DNA of 64,000 bases from Pannonibacter carbonis (GTDB lineage Bacteria; Pseudomonadota; Alphaproteobacteria; Rhizobiales; Stappiaceae), in the NCBI RefSeq assembly GCF_003012935.1, contig NZ_PUDR01000001.1, positions 438,343 through 502,342 of the forward strand. The letters are read 5' to 3'. The translations under genes were made by a program, and so were the position numbers. Shown in pieces: positions 26,944 to 35,366 of the stretch; position 1 is the first letter of the stretch, and each line of letters begins with the position of its first letter. Under the pieces are notes generated by a model. It had not been told where the DNA came from and did no database searches. It saw only the letters and a program-made list of their open reading frames with translations.

Positions 26944-26961
26944 TGTGTATGAATATACACA
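26944..26961 (-). promoter_or_regulatory. hicAB operator palindrome
   Basis: Perfect 7-base inverted repeat TGTGTAT-GAAT-ATACACA, 17 bases before the hicA start. It is the most AT-rich stretch in the 137-base divergent gap between hicA and the HAD hydrolase gene and probably overlaps the promoter. HicB proteins with a ribbon-helix-helix domain autoregulate through such sites. The rest of the gap shows no further element. Confidence 0.6.
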
Positions 26962-27064
26962 TTTCTGAGGGCCGTGGCGAGAGGGGATTCTCTCAAGCGC
27001 TTGATCGAAACCAACGGTCGGGTTGCGCCACAACGCACATCGGCACACAGCAGGAGCAACGCAC

Positions 27065-27736
27065 ATGACGGCCCAGGCTCTTGTCCTCGACTTCGGCGGC
27101 GTGGTGACGCGGACGCTGTTCGAGACCCATGACCTGACCGAGGCAGCGCTCGGACTTGCACCCGGCACGCTGACCTGGCGCGGGCCATTTGCGCCGGTTG
27201 AGGGACCGCAGACAGATGCGCTGTGGCAGGCGATGCAGCGCGACGAAATTTCCGAACGCGACTACTGGATGACGCGCACCCGCGAGACCGGGGCCTTGCT
27301 GGGCGAGACCTGGACGAAGATGGAAACCTTCGTCCAACGCGCCCGAGGGGCCGATCCCGAAGCCGTCATGCGGCCGGAAGCGCTGAAATCCATCGCCCTT
27401 GCCAAGGCGGCCGGCAAGCGGCTCGCCATCCTGTCGAACGAGCTGGATCTCTTCTACGGCGCGGATTTCCGGCAGAAGCTGCCCTTCCTCGCCGACTTCG
27501 AGGTGATCGTCGACGCGACCTACAGCGGCATCCTGAAGCCCGATCCTCGCGCCTATGCCGCTGTCACGGACACGCTGCAGTTACCGGCCGGCGACTGCGT
27601 CTTTGTCGATGACCAGCTTCGCAACATCCGCGGCGGCGAGGCGGCCGGCATGATCTGCGTGCACTTCGATGTCACACGCCCTGACCAGTCCTACGCCGAG
27701 GCGCTCCGCCATCTCGGTCTTCCCTCCCCCTTCTGA
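27065..27736 (+). CDS. HAD-IA family hydrolase
   Basis: Haloacid-dehalogenase-superfamily hydrolase of 223 residues. Motif I is LVLDFGGVVTRT (the DFGGV variant of subfamily IA), motif II is RLAILSNELD, the motif III lysine is in YSGILKPDPRAY and motif IV is CVFVDDQLRNIRGGEAAG. Most relatives are phosphatases. The ATG at 27065 is preceded by AGGAGCAA; the frame extends 14 residues upstream without a better start. It is followed after 20 bases by an aminotransferase gene and probably belongs to the same transcript. Confidence 0.87.
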   Translation: MTAQALVLDFGGVVTRTLFETHDLTEAALGLAPGTLTWRGPFAPVEGPQTDALWQAMQRDEISERDYWMTRTRETGALLGETWTKMETFVQRARGADPEAVMRPEALKSIALAKAAGKRLAILSNELDLFYGADFRQKLPFLADFEVIVDATYSGILKPDPRAYAAVTDTLQLPAGDCVFVDDQLRNIRGGEAAGMICVHFDVTRPDQSYAEALRHLGLPSPF

Positions 27737-27756
27737 TCCTCCAAGAGGAGTGCGCC

Positions 27757-29106
27757 ATGCGCGACATGAACTTCCTGACGGAAAACAACGCCCGCTCAAT
27801 CTGGCATCCCATGGCCCATCCGGCCGAGATGCAGGCCAATCCGCCCCGCGTCATCATGAAGGGTGAAGGCGTGACTGTAACCGACATCGACGGCCGGTCA
27901 GTGCTGGATGCGGTCGGCGGCCTGTGGAACGTCAACCTTGGCTATTCCAGCGATCCGGTGAAGGAAGCAATCGCCCGCCAGCTGGCAGAGCTGCCCTATT
28001 ATTCCGGTTTCCGCGGCACCTCGACCGGCCCCTCGATCGAGCTGGCCTACGAGCTGGCGGAGTTCTTCGCGCCCGAAGGCATGGTGCGCAGCTTCTTCAC
28101 CTCCGGCGGCTCGGATTCGGTTGAATCTGCGCTGCGTCTTGCCCGGCAGTACTGGAAGATCAAGGGTGAGGCCGACCGGACCAAATTTCTGGCGCTGAAG
28201 AAGGGCTATCACGGCACCCATTTCGGCGGTGCCTCGGTCAACGGCAACGCCAATTTCCGCCGCAACTACGAGCCGCTACTGCCGGGCTGCTTCCACATCC
28301 CCGCCCCCTGGACCTATCGCAATCCCTTTGACGAGACCGATCCGGCGAAACTCGCCAAACTCTGCATTCGGGCGCTGGAGGACGAGATCGCCTTCCAGGG
28401 CGGCGACACAATTGCCGCCTTCATCATGGAGCCGGTGCTGGGCGCGGGCGGCGTCATCGTCCCGCACGAGACATTCATGCCGATGCTGCGCGAGGTGCTC
28501 GACCGGCACGGCATCCTGCTGATCGCCGACGAGGTGGTCACCGGCTTCGGCCGCACGGGGGCCTGGTCGGGCTCGCGCCTGTGGGGCGTGAAGCCGGACA
28601 TGATGACCATCGCCAAGGCCATCACCTCCGGCTACTTCCCGCTGGGTGCCACCCTGATCAGCCAGAAGGTCGCAGACGTCTTCGAGGCGGACCGCACCTC
28701 CTTCGGCGCCATCGGCCACGGTTACACCTATTCGGGTCATCCGGTCGGCTGCGCGGCAGGGCTTGCCGCCCTTGCCGAAACAAAGCGCCTGAACCTCGCC
28801 GGCAACGCCGCCGCCCGGGGCGAGGAACTGGCCGCCGTGCTGGCGAACCTCGAGGCCCGCTTCGATGTGGTGGGCGACGTGCGCAGCAAGGGGCTGATGG
28901 CAGCGCTCGAACTGGTCAGCGACCGCGCCAGCAAGAAGCCTCTCGACAAGAAGGTGATGGCCGCCGTTGCCGACGGAGCCTACGAGGCGGGGATCATGAT
29001 CCGGGTGTCGGGCAACAACATCATCCTGTCGCCCCCGCTGGTGATCACCTCTGCCGATGTCGCAAAAATCGCCGACGGTCTGGCGGCCGGCCTTTCCAAG
29101 GCCTGA
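27757..29106 (+). CDS. Class III omega-aminotransferase
   Basis: PLP-dependent omega-amino acid/polyamine aminotransferase of 449 residues. The opening is IWHPMAHPAEM, followed by GKxxLDA-type VLDAVGGLWNVNLGY, TSGGSDSVESALRLARQY (PLP phosphate), GYHGTHFGGASVNGN, LIADEVVTGFGRTG and the Schiff-base lysine in MTIAKAITSGYFPLG. It resembles putrescine-, taurine- and beta-alanine-pyruvate aminotransferases. The ribosome binding site is AAGAGGAG. The polyamine transporter operon next door makes a polyamine or diamine substrate plausible (inference). Confidence 0.9.
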   Translation: MRDMNFLTENNARSIWHPMAHPAEMQANPPRVIMKGEGVTVTDIDGRSVLDAVGGLWNVNLGYSSDPVKEAIARQLAELPYYSGFRGTSTGPSIELAYELAEFFAPEGMVRSFFTSGGSDSVESALRLARQYWKIKGEADRTKFLALKKGYHGTHFGGASVNGNANFRRNYEPLLPGCFHIPAPWTYRNPFDETDPAKLAKLCIRALEDEIAFQGGDTIAAFIMEPVLGAGGVIVPHETFMPMLREVLDRHGILLIADEVVTGFGRTGAWSGSRLWGVKPDMMTIAKAITSGYFPLGATLISQKVADVFEADRTSFGAIGHGYTYSGHPVGCAAGLAALAETKRLNLAGNAAARGEELAAVLANLEARFDVVGDVRSKGLMAALELVSDRASKKPLDKKVMAAVADGAYEAGIMIRVSGNNIILSPPLVITSADVAKIADGLAAGLSKA

Positions 29107-29126
29107 GAGGCATATTGGCGCAACAG

Positions 29127-29147
29127 GAGCCCGGGTCTCCCGGGCTC
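29127..29147 (+). terminator. Hairpin between convergent aminotransferase and rpiR genes
   Basis: Perfect 9-base stem GAGCCCGGG / CCCGGGCTC with loop TCT, 21 bases after the aminotransferase stop and overlapping the rpiR stop codon. There is no T-tract on either strand, so it may act with Rho or as a 3' stability element. Confidence 0.5.
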
Positions 29148-30000
29148 AATCCTCGAAGTCGCCGAATGTGTCCTGCAGCGCCGTCAGCCGGTCGACCCGG
29201 GCGTTGACGCTGTCGCCGAGGGCGACGATCAGGTTGGCGATGAGAAGATCGAACACGGCGACCATCATCACGGCACCGTCCCAGAGCGGACCGCGCGCAC
29301 CGGGCATGATGATCGGAATATCGGCGCAGTCATCGGCAAAGGTGCAGGCGTCGTCGGAAATCAGCAGGACAGTCACGCCCGCCTCCCGCGCCGCGCGGGC
29401 CAGGGGCTGGGCCTTTGCGGCAAAGCGGCGGACGTCGGCAAGGATCAGCAGCCGGTTCGGCACGCTGCCGTCCAGCAGTTCGGCATAGGTGCCGTTGAGC
29501 CCGTCGACAAACTGAACGCGTGGCCGGGCATAGGACAGCTGCGCCGCGAAATACTGGGCAACGCCGCGCACATTCTGATAGGCCGCGACGTAGATCTCCT
29601 CGGCCGCGACAATGGCGTCAACCGCCTGCTGCCATTGCGGCGCGGTGGTGATCTCGTACATGCGGGTGAGATCATCAACCTGCTGCTGGATCAGCTGCGC
29701 CAGAAGCCGTCCGTCCTGCGCATCCTCCTTCAGCCGGTCAAAGCCGCCGCGCACGTCCCAGGCGGTGCGGGCGGAGCCTTCGCGCAGATCCTGCTTCAGC
29801 TCCTCAAGTCCACTGTAGCCGAGGCGGCGCAGGAACCGGCCGACGGTCATCTGGCTGACACCGACACGTTCGGCAATCGACTTGGCGGTTTCGAACGGAA
29901 CCTCAGCAAGGTTCCGCTCCAGATAGTTGGCAATGAGAATGTCCGACTTGGTCTGACGCGCGTCGGGCGATCTCAGCCTTGTCAGAACGACCGGTGTCAT
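29146..30000 (-). CDS. RpiR/MurR-family transcriptional regulator
   Basis: Regulator of 284 residues with the two-domain RpiR architecture. The HTH covers about residues 15-85 (AKSIAERVGVSQMTVGRFLRRLGYSGLEELKQDL). The SIS sugar-phosphate-binding domain covers about 120-270, with IYVAAYQNVRGVAQYFAAQLSYARPRV and TVLLISDDACTFADDCADIPI. It lies downstream of potD on the same strand, separated by a terminator-like hairpin, and convergent with the aminotransferase. It is the natural candidate regulator of the polyamine-type operon, although a SIS domain normally senses a phosphosugar. Confidence 0.9.
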   Translation of the reverse strand: MTPVVLTRLRSPDARQTKSDILIANYLERNLAEVPFETAKSIAERVGVSQMTVGRFLRRLGYSGLEELKQDLREGSARTAWDVRGGFDRLKEDAQDGRLLAQLIQQQVDDLTRMYEITTAPQWQQAVDAIVAAEEIYVAAYQNVRGVAQYFAAQLSYARPRVQFVDGLNGTYAELLDGSVPNRLLILADVRRFAAKAQPLARAAREAGVTVLLISDDACTFADDCADIPIIMPGARGPLWDGAVMMVAVFDLLIANLIVALGDSVNARVDRLTALQDTFGDFED

Positions 30001-30026
30001 GGGCTACTCTCGATCTTGCCTGAAAA

Positions 30027-30059
30027 GTCAGCCACGGCAGACGCGCCGCCGTGACTGAC
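30027..30059 (-). terminator. Terminator behind potD
   Basis: On the minus strand a 12-base stem (GTCAG-T-CACGGC / GCCGTG-G-CTGAC, one T-G wobble) with a 9-base loop is followed by TTTTCAGG. It lies 22 bases after the potD stop and before rpiR. It can end the binding-protein transcript or reduce read-through into rpiR. Confidence 0.7.
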
Positions 30060-30081
30060 ATGTTGCATACTCGGCTAAAGA

Positions 30082-31143
30082 CTATTGCGCCGTCTTCACC
30101 TGCGTCCACACCCGATCGACCTTGCGCAGGTCAGCCCCCAGATCCTCGAAGATCTGCAGCTTGGCCATCACCTCGGCCGGCGGGTTGATTTCCTTGGAGT
30201 TCTTGATGTTGTCCGGCGTCAGCGAGCGCGCCGGCGCATTGGCGGTGCCGTTGGTCTGCTGGGCGATGTTAAGCGCCACGATTTCCGGCTTGGTGTAGAA
30301 CTCGAGGAACCGGCGCGCGTTGTCCTTGTTCGGCGCGCTCTTCAGGACGCAGATGTTCTCCTGGTACATGGTCGCGCCTTCCTCCGGGATCACGTAGCCG
30401 AGTTTCTCTGGTGCGCCAAAGACATCGACCATCGCGCCCACGAAGAAATGCCCGGCGGCGACGTCGCCCGCCTGCACCATCGGGCGGGCGTCATAGGTGA
30501 AGGCCGCCACGTGCGGCTTCATCGCGATCATCGTATCAGCCGCCAACTTCAGGTCGGCCGCGTCGGTGGAGTTGACCGACTTGCCGTTCAGAATGAGACC
30601 AACGCCCAGCACTTCGCGCATGTCATCAAGCAACGTGAACTTGAGGTTCTTGGCGCTGACGGTTGCGAGGAGATCCTTCCAGCCGGTGACGTCCTTGCCC
30701 AGAACCTCGCGGTTGTAGACGATGCCGACGCTTCCCCAGGCATAGGGCATGCAATATTCGCCCTTGGGGTCTGACTTGGCGCGCAGGAACGTCGGCTCGA
30801 TGTTCTTGAAGCCTTCATAGGTGTTGATGTCGGTCTTCTCGAGCAGATCGAGCTTGGCCATGATGTCCTGCATGTGCACCGACGGGAACACGATGTCGTA
30901 GGTGGTGCCACCTGCCTGGACCTTGGCCAGCATTTCCTCGTTGGAGCCGTAGGTGTCGAGATTGACCTTGATGCCCGTCTCCGCCTCGAAGGCCTTCAGC
31001 ACTTCCGGATTGATGTATTCGCCCCAGTTGTAGAGGTTCAGCGTGCCCTGCGCGGCGGCGGAAAACGTGCCTGCAAAGGCAAAGGCAAGGCCGAGTGCGG
31101 TGCTGGCAAGCGCGCGGCTGGGCAGGCGGCGATTGGTGGTCAT
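30082..31143 (-). CDS. potD: Polyamine-type ABC transporter substrate-binding protein (PotD/PotF-like)
   Basis: Periplasmic binding protein of 353 residues, with signal peptide ASTALGLAFAFAGTFSAAAQG. The PotD family opening LNLYNWGEYINPEVLKAFEAETGIKVNLDTYGSNEEMLAKVQ is unmistakable, followed by YDIVFPSVHMQDIM and MPYAWGSVGIVYNREVLG. Start ATG at 31143 has GGGGAG upstream; a longer frame to 31296 lies in the promoter region. The membrane and ATPase genes are divergent (31335-34177), so the transporter is encoded on both sides of one promoter region. Ligand: putrescine, spermidine or a related diamine; not resolvable from sequence alone. Confidence 0.9.
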   Translation of the reverse strand: MTTNRRLPSRALASTALGLAFAFAGTFSAAAQGTLNLYNWGEYINPEVLKAFEAETGIKVNLDTYGSNEEMLAKVQAGGTTYDIVFPSVHMQDIMAKLDLLEKTDINTYEGFKNIEPTFLRAKSDPKGEYCMPYAWGSVGIVYNREVLGKDVTGWKDLLATVSAKNLKFTLLDDMREVLGVGLILNGKSVNSTDAADLKLAADTMIAMKPHVAAFTYDARPMVQAGDVAAGHFFVGAMVDVFGAPEKLGYVIPEEGATMYQENICVLKSAPNKDNARRFLEFYTKPEIVALNIAQQTNGTANAPARSLTPDNIKNSKEINPPAEVMAKLQIFEDLGADLRKVDRVWTQVKTAQ

Positions 31144-31233
31144 GTTGCAAAACTCCCCTGTTGAATTCAGCGGTCGCGGCTGCCGCCCCTGTTCCCCAAT
31201 GGGCCAGCGGTCCGGTTCGCCGAACTCGCTGCA

Positions 31234-31305
31234 TTGACATCCGCATCCAAACGATATCATGATAACTAAAATATGGAACAGGTACTTCAATAACAAAACC
31301 TGTTC
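31234..31305. promoter_or_regulatory. Divergent promoter/operator region of the pot genes
   Basis: The 190-base gap holds a perfect -35-like TTGACA (31234-31239), a 10-base palindrome TATCATGATA (31255-31264) where a -10 would lie, and an 8-base inverted repeat GAACAGGT-N14-ACCTGTTC (31276-31305) just before the potA gene. The region is AT-rich against GC-rich flanks. The inverted repeat between promoter and start is the best candidate operator for the nearby RpiR protein. Confidence 0.5.
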
Positions 31306-31334
31306 AGGGGAACATCAGTGGCGGAGTCCGGACC

Positions 31335-32444
31335 ATGGACCACAGCAGCGTCAGACTTGACGGGGCACGAAAGAGTTTTGCCTCACCGGAAGGAACTCTG
31401 GTAACGGCCCTGGCCGGTATCGATCTCAGCGTCAAACCCAGCGAATTCCTGACCCTTCTCGGCCCTTCCGGCTGCGGCAAGACCACCTTGCTGCATGCGA
31501 TCTCCGGCTTCGTCGAGCTGGACGCCGGGCGCATCTTCATCGATGGCGAGGACATGACGCACAGGCCGCCCAACAAGCGGCCGGTGAACACCGTGTTCCA
31601 GAGCTATGCGCTGTTCCCGCATATGAGTGTGGGCGACAACGTCGGCTACGCCCTCGATATCGCCCGTGTTGCCCGGCCCGAGCGCAACGCCCGCGTCGGG
31701 GCCGCGCTGGAGATGGTCGGCCTTGGCGGGCTGGAAAAGCGCCTGCCGCGCCAGTTGTCCGGCGGCCAGCAGCAGCGCGTCGCCCTCGCAAGGGCCATTG
31801 TCGCCCGGCCGAAGCTGCTGCTGCTTGATGAGCCCCTGTCGGCACTGGACCGCAAGCTGCGGCAAGCCATGCAGATCGAGCTGAAGACACTGCAGCATGA
31901 ACTGGGCATCGCCTTCGTCTTCGTCACCCATGACCAGGAAGAGGCGCTGACCATGTCGGACCGGATCGCCGTCCTGAACGGCGGTGAGATCCAGCAGCTG
32001 GCAAGCCCCGGCGAGGTGTACAATCGCCCGGCCAACGGCTTCGTCGCGTCCTTCATCGGCGCCAGCAATCTCTTCACCGGCAGCGGATCGGGCAGCGGGG
32101 CCGAGACCATCGTCCGCACCAGCGCCGGCCTGACGGTCCATGCCCGCATGGCCCTGCCCTCGAGCGGGCCGGTGACGGCGCTGATCCGTCCGGAGCAGTT
32201 TGCACTGGCGCCGGATACCGGCACCCACGGCCTGTCGGAGCTGCCGGTGAGCATCGACCAGGTGGTGTTCATGGGCATGGTGTTCGAAATCCACGGCCGC
32301 ACGGACGATGGCCAGAAGGTGGTCGCCACGCTGCCCGCATCGCAGCAGTCACGGATCGCGGAAGCCGAAGGCCGGCGCCGCGCGGTGCTGACCTACGACC
32401 CGGCATCAGTGCATCTGTTCCCGGCCGTCAGCGAGGCGGCATGA
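31335..32444 (+). CDS. potA: Polyamine-type ABC transporter ATP-binding protein (PotA-like)
   Basis: ATPase of 369 residues. Walker A LGPSGCGKTT, signature QLSGGQQQRVALARAIV, Walker B LLLLDEPLSALD and H-loop FVTHDQEEAL are intact. A C-terminal TOBE-type domain (about residues 290-365) contains IRPEQFAL and SIDQVVFMGMVFEIHGR. It overlaps the potB start by ATGA, so the two are co-translated. Drives the PotB/PotC channel. Confidence 0.93.
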   Translation: MDHSSVRLDGARKSFASPEGTLVTALAGIDLSVKPSEFLTLLGPSGCGKTTLLHAISGFVELDAGRIFIDGEDMTHRPPNKRPVNTVFQSYALFPHMSVGDNVGYALDIARVARPERNARVGAALEMVGLGGLEKRLPRQLSGGQQQRVALARAIVARPKLLLLDEPLSALDRKLRQAMQIELKTLQHELGIAFVFVTHDQEEALTMSDRIAVLNGGEIQQLASPGEVYNRPANGFVASFIGASNLFTGSGSGSGAETIVRTSAGLTVHARMALPSSGPVTALIRPEQFALAPDTGTHGLSELPVSIDQVVFMGMVFEIHGRTDDGQKVVATLPASQQSRIAEAEGRRRAVLTYDPASVHLFPAVSEAA

Positions 32445-33340
32445 GCACGCTGAAGGCCCGCAAACGGCAGCAGCTTGCGCTGTTGCTAGGGCCAGTCACG
32501 CTGTTTCTCGGGATCTTCCTGCTGCTCCCGCTGGCGATCATGGTCGTCTACAGCTTCCTCATGCCGGGCCTCTACGGCGGGGTGGAGTGGACCTATTACC
32601 CGCACAACTACGGTCGCATTCTTGGCTTTGCCGATCCGGAGTTCGAGGTCTTCGATCCGGTTTATCTGTCGATCTTCGCTCGCTCGGTGTCGATCGCGCT
32701 GATCACGGTCGCGGTGACCTTGCTCATCTGCTATCCGGCCGCCTTCCAGATCGCAGCCCTGCCCGAACGCTGGAAGAACTTCGCCCTGTTCCTGATCACG
32801 CTGCCCTTCTTCGCCAGCCTGATCGTGCGGCTGTTCATCTGGGTGCTGATCCTGCGTCCGACCGGCTTCATCAACGAAACGCTCGGCGCGCTGGGGCTGA
32901 TCGACCGGCCACTGGACCTTCTCTACACCGAAGGCGCGGTGATCCTGGGGATGGTCTACATCTACATCCCCTTCATGTTCTTGCCGCTCTATGCGAGCGT
33001 CGAGAAGCTCGACTGGACGCTGATCCGCGCCTCGCAGGATCTGGGCGCGGGCGCGTTCGACACGTTCCGCCGCATCATCCTGCCGCTGACCCTGCCGGGC
33101 ATTGCCGGCGGCTGCATCATCGTCTTCATCCCGGCGCTTGGGAACTTCATCGTGCCGGCCGTTCTGGGCGGGGCAAAGTCGATGATGCTCGGCAATCTCA
33201 TCGAGCAGCAATTCCTGGCTGCTCGCAACTGGCCCTTCGGCTCGGCGCTCGCCATGCTGGTGATGGCCGTGGTGCTGGTGCTGCTGTTCATCGCCATTCG
33301 CCAGGAACGGGCCGATCAGCCCGGTTCCGGCCACGCCTGA
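32441..33340 (+). CDS. potB: Polyamine-type ABC transporter permease (PotB-like)
   Basis: Inner-membrane permease of 299 residues with six predicted membrane segments. The ATPase-coupling EAA-type loop reads IRASQDLGAGAFDTFRRIILPLTLPGI. It starts inside the potA stop codon and ends 12 bases before potC, with GGGAGAGG as the potC ribosome binding site. Confidence 0.92.
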   Translation: MSTLKARKRQQLALLLGPVTLFLGIFLLLPLAIMVVYSFLMPGLYGGVEWTYYPHNYGRILGFADPEFEVFDPVYLSIFARSVSIALITVAVTLLICYPAAFQIAALPERWKNFALFLITLPFFASLIVRLFIWVLILRPTGFINETLGALGLIDRPLDLLYTEGAVILGMVYIYIPFMFLPLYASVEKLDWTLIRASQDLGAGAFDTFRRIILPLTLPGIAGGCIIVFIPALGNFIVPAVLGGAKSMMLGNLIEQQFLAARNWPFGSALAMLVMAVVLVLLFIAIRQERADQPGSGHA

Positions 33341-33352
33341 GGGAGAGGACCC

Positions 33353-34177
33353 ATGTTCAGACACCTCGGGACAAAAGCGCTGCTGGCTTTCACCGTCCTC
33401 TTCTTCGCCTTCATCTATGTGCCGATCGCGCTGATCGTCATCTATTCGTTCAACTCGGATCCGGTGAACATGATGCGCTGGTCCGGCTTCACGCTGGACT
33501 GGTACCGGCAGATTCTGGGGCTTCGCAACGCTGCCTCGGAGGCCGCGCTCTACATCGAGACGACGGAACAGCTGCTGGCGGCCGTGAAGAACAGTTTCAT
33601 CGTCGCCTTTTCGACCACGGCGCTTTCGACCGTGCTGGGCACCAGTGCCGCGATCGCGCTCTACCGCCACCCCTTCGCGGCCCAGCGCTTCTACCGGGTG
33701 CTGCTGTTCGTGCCGATGCTGATGCCAGACATTGTTCTCGGCATTGCCTTGCTGATCTTTTTCGTCGGCATCGGCGGACAGCTCGGGCTTGGCACGATCA
33801 TCACCGGCCAGACAACGTTCCTCACGTCCTATGTCTTCATCGTCGTCTCGGCCCGCCTTGCCGGCATGGACCGGAGCCTCGAACAGGCATCGGCGGATCT
33901 TGGCGCCAGCGAGTGGACGACGTTCCGCCGCATCCTGATCCCGCAGCTGATGCCGGGGATCATGGGCGGCGCGCTGCTCGCCTTCATCATCTCGATGGAT
34001 GATCTGGTGATCACCTATTTCATCTCCGGCACCAACACGCAGACCCTGCCGATCTACATCTTCGGCATGTTGCGGCGGGGCATAAAACCGGAGGTCAATG
34101 CGCTGGCCGTGATGATGCTGGTGTTCTCCTTCGCCATTGCCTTCGCCGGGCTCTACCTGCGCAATCGCAAGCGCTGA
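33353..34177 (+). CDS. potC: Polyamine-type ABC transporter permease (PotC-like)
   Basis: Second permease of the transporter, 274 residues. The start has the PotC pattern FIYVPIALIVIYSFNSD, and the EAA loop is EQASADLGASEWTTFRRILIPQLMPGI. The late segment SMDDLVITYFISG is characteristic of PotC. It is followed after 30 bases by the P1-family peptidase gene. Confidence 0.92.
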   Translation: MFRHLGTKALLAFTVLFFAFIYVPIALIVIYSFNSDPVNMMRWSGFTLDWYRQILGLRNAASEAALYIETTEQLLAAVKNSFIVAFSTTALSTVLGTSAAIALYRHPFAAQRFYRVLLFVPMLMPDIVLGIALLIFFVGIGGQLGLGTIITGQTTFLTSYVFIVVSARLAGMDRSLEQASADLGASEWTTFRRILIPQLMPGIMGGALLAFIISMDDLVITYFISGTNTQTLPIYIFGMLRRGIKPEVNALAVMMLVFSFAIAFAGLYLRNRKR

Positions 34178-34207
34178 ACCACAAAGACGTTCCAAGGGAA
34201 ACGCCCC

Positions 34208-35347
34208 ATGACCCATACCGCGTCTTCCGCGCCCCGCAGCCCCCGCGCGCGCGATCTTGGCCTCGACCTGCCCGGGACGCCTGGCCCCTTCAACGCCATC
34301 ACCGACGTGCCGGGCGTCGAGGTCGGCTTCCGCACCGTGATCGAGGACGCCCCGCGTCCTGGACGCCGCCGGCCGGTGCGCAGCGGTGTGACCGCAATCC
34401 TTCCACGCCCGCGTGAGGCCGAACCGTCACCCGTCTATGCCGGCATTCACCGCTTCAACGGCAATGGCGAGATGACCGGCAGCCACTGGATCGAGGACGG
34501 CGGTTTCTTTGTTGGTCCGGTGCTGATCACCAACACACATGCGGTCGGCGCGTGCCATCAGGCGGCGATCCGCTGGATACTGGACAGCCATCCCGAAACC
34601 TACAACGCTGGCGACCACCTCTGGCTGATGCCTGTCGTCGCCGAGACCTATGATGGTGTGCTCAACGACATCAATGGCCTGCCGCTGACAGAAGCCGATG
34701 CCCGCGCAGCGCTGGACGCGGCCCGACCCGGACCGGTGGCCGAAGGAAATGTCGGCGGCGGCACGGGCATGATCGCCTATCGCTTCAAGGCCGGAACCGG
34801 CACCGCCTCGCGCAAGGTGACCTTTGACGGCACCGAGTTCACCGTGGGTGTGCTGGTGCAGGCGAACCATGGCATCCGCGAGTGGTTCTCACCGCTCGGC
34901 GTGCCCGTCGGACGTCACATGCCGATGGCAGACAGCGACGGCCCGGAAGACCACGAGCGCGGCTCGATCATCATCATCATCGCCACGGACCTGCCGCTTG
35001 CCCCGCATCAGCTGAAGCGTCTGGCCCGGCGCGGGGCGCTCGGCATTGCGCGCGGCGGCACCGCCGGCGGCAATTCGTCGGGCGACATCTTCCTTGCCTT
35101 CTCCACGGCCAATGCCCGGCCGCTGCCGCACAAGGCCCCGGCCCGCTACGCGCTGGAGATGGTGAACGACGACCTGCTCGATCCCGTCTATCAGGCGGCG
35201 GTGGAGGGCGTGGAGGAGGCTGTGCTCAACTCCATGATCGCAGCGCGCGACCTGGGCGGCACCGAGCACGACATCGCGCTGGTGCAGGCGATCGACCACG
35301 ATGCCCTGGTGGAGGTCATGCGCCGCTATGGCCGGGTGAAGGACTGA
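34208..35347 (+). CDS. P1/DmpA-family aminopeptidase (L-aminopeptidase/D-esterase type)
   Basis: N-terminal-nucleophile hydrolase of the DmpA/BapA/ornithine-acetyltransferase fold, 379 residues. Seen: the family opening NAITDVPGVEVG, GNVGGGTGM, and the processing region GGTAGGNSSGDIFLAFST (Asn289, Ser290, Ser291). Family members cleave themselves before the nucleophile serine in this region and then release N-terminal L- or beta-amino acids from amides and peptides. It is the last gene of the pot operon. This suggests that an imported amide or peptide-like amine is hydrolysed inside the cell, with the omega-aminotransferase next in line (inference). Strongly predicted family, unknown substrate. 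Confidence 0.9.
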   Translation: MTHTASSAPRSPRARDLGLDLPGTPGPFNAITDVPGVEVGFRTVIEDAPRPGRRRPVRSGVTAILPRPREAEPSPVYAGIHRFNGNGEMTGSHWIEDGGFFVGPVLITNTHAVGACHQAAIRWILDSHPETYNAGDHLWLMPVVAETYDGVLNDINGLPLTEADARAALDAARPGPVAEGNVGGGTGMIAYRFKAGTGTASRKVTFDGTEFTVGVLVQANHGIREWFSPLGVPVGRHMPMADSDGPEDHERGSIIIIIATDLPLAPHQLKRLARRGALGIARGGTAGGNSSGDIFLAFSTANARPLPHKAPARYALEMVNDDLLDPVYQAAVEGVEEAVLNSMIAARDLGGTEHDIALVQAIDHDALVEVMRRYGRVKD

Positions 35348-35366
35348 CGTCCGCACAACAGAGGTT

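Noticed and set aside
32486..34216. A 576-codon open frame on the minus strand opposite potB and potC
   Set aside because: Low-complexity, highly charged translation, opposite two clear permease genes; a shadow frame.
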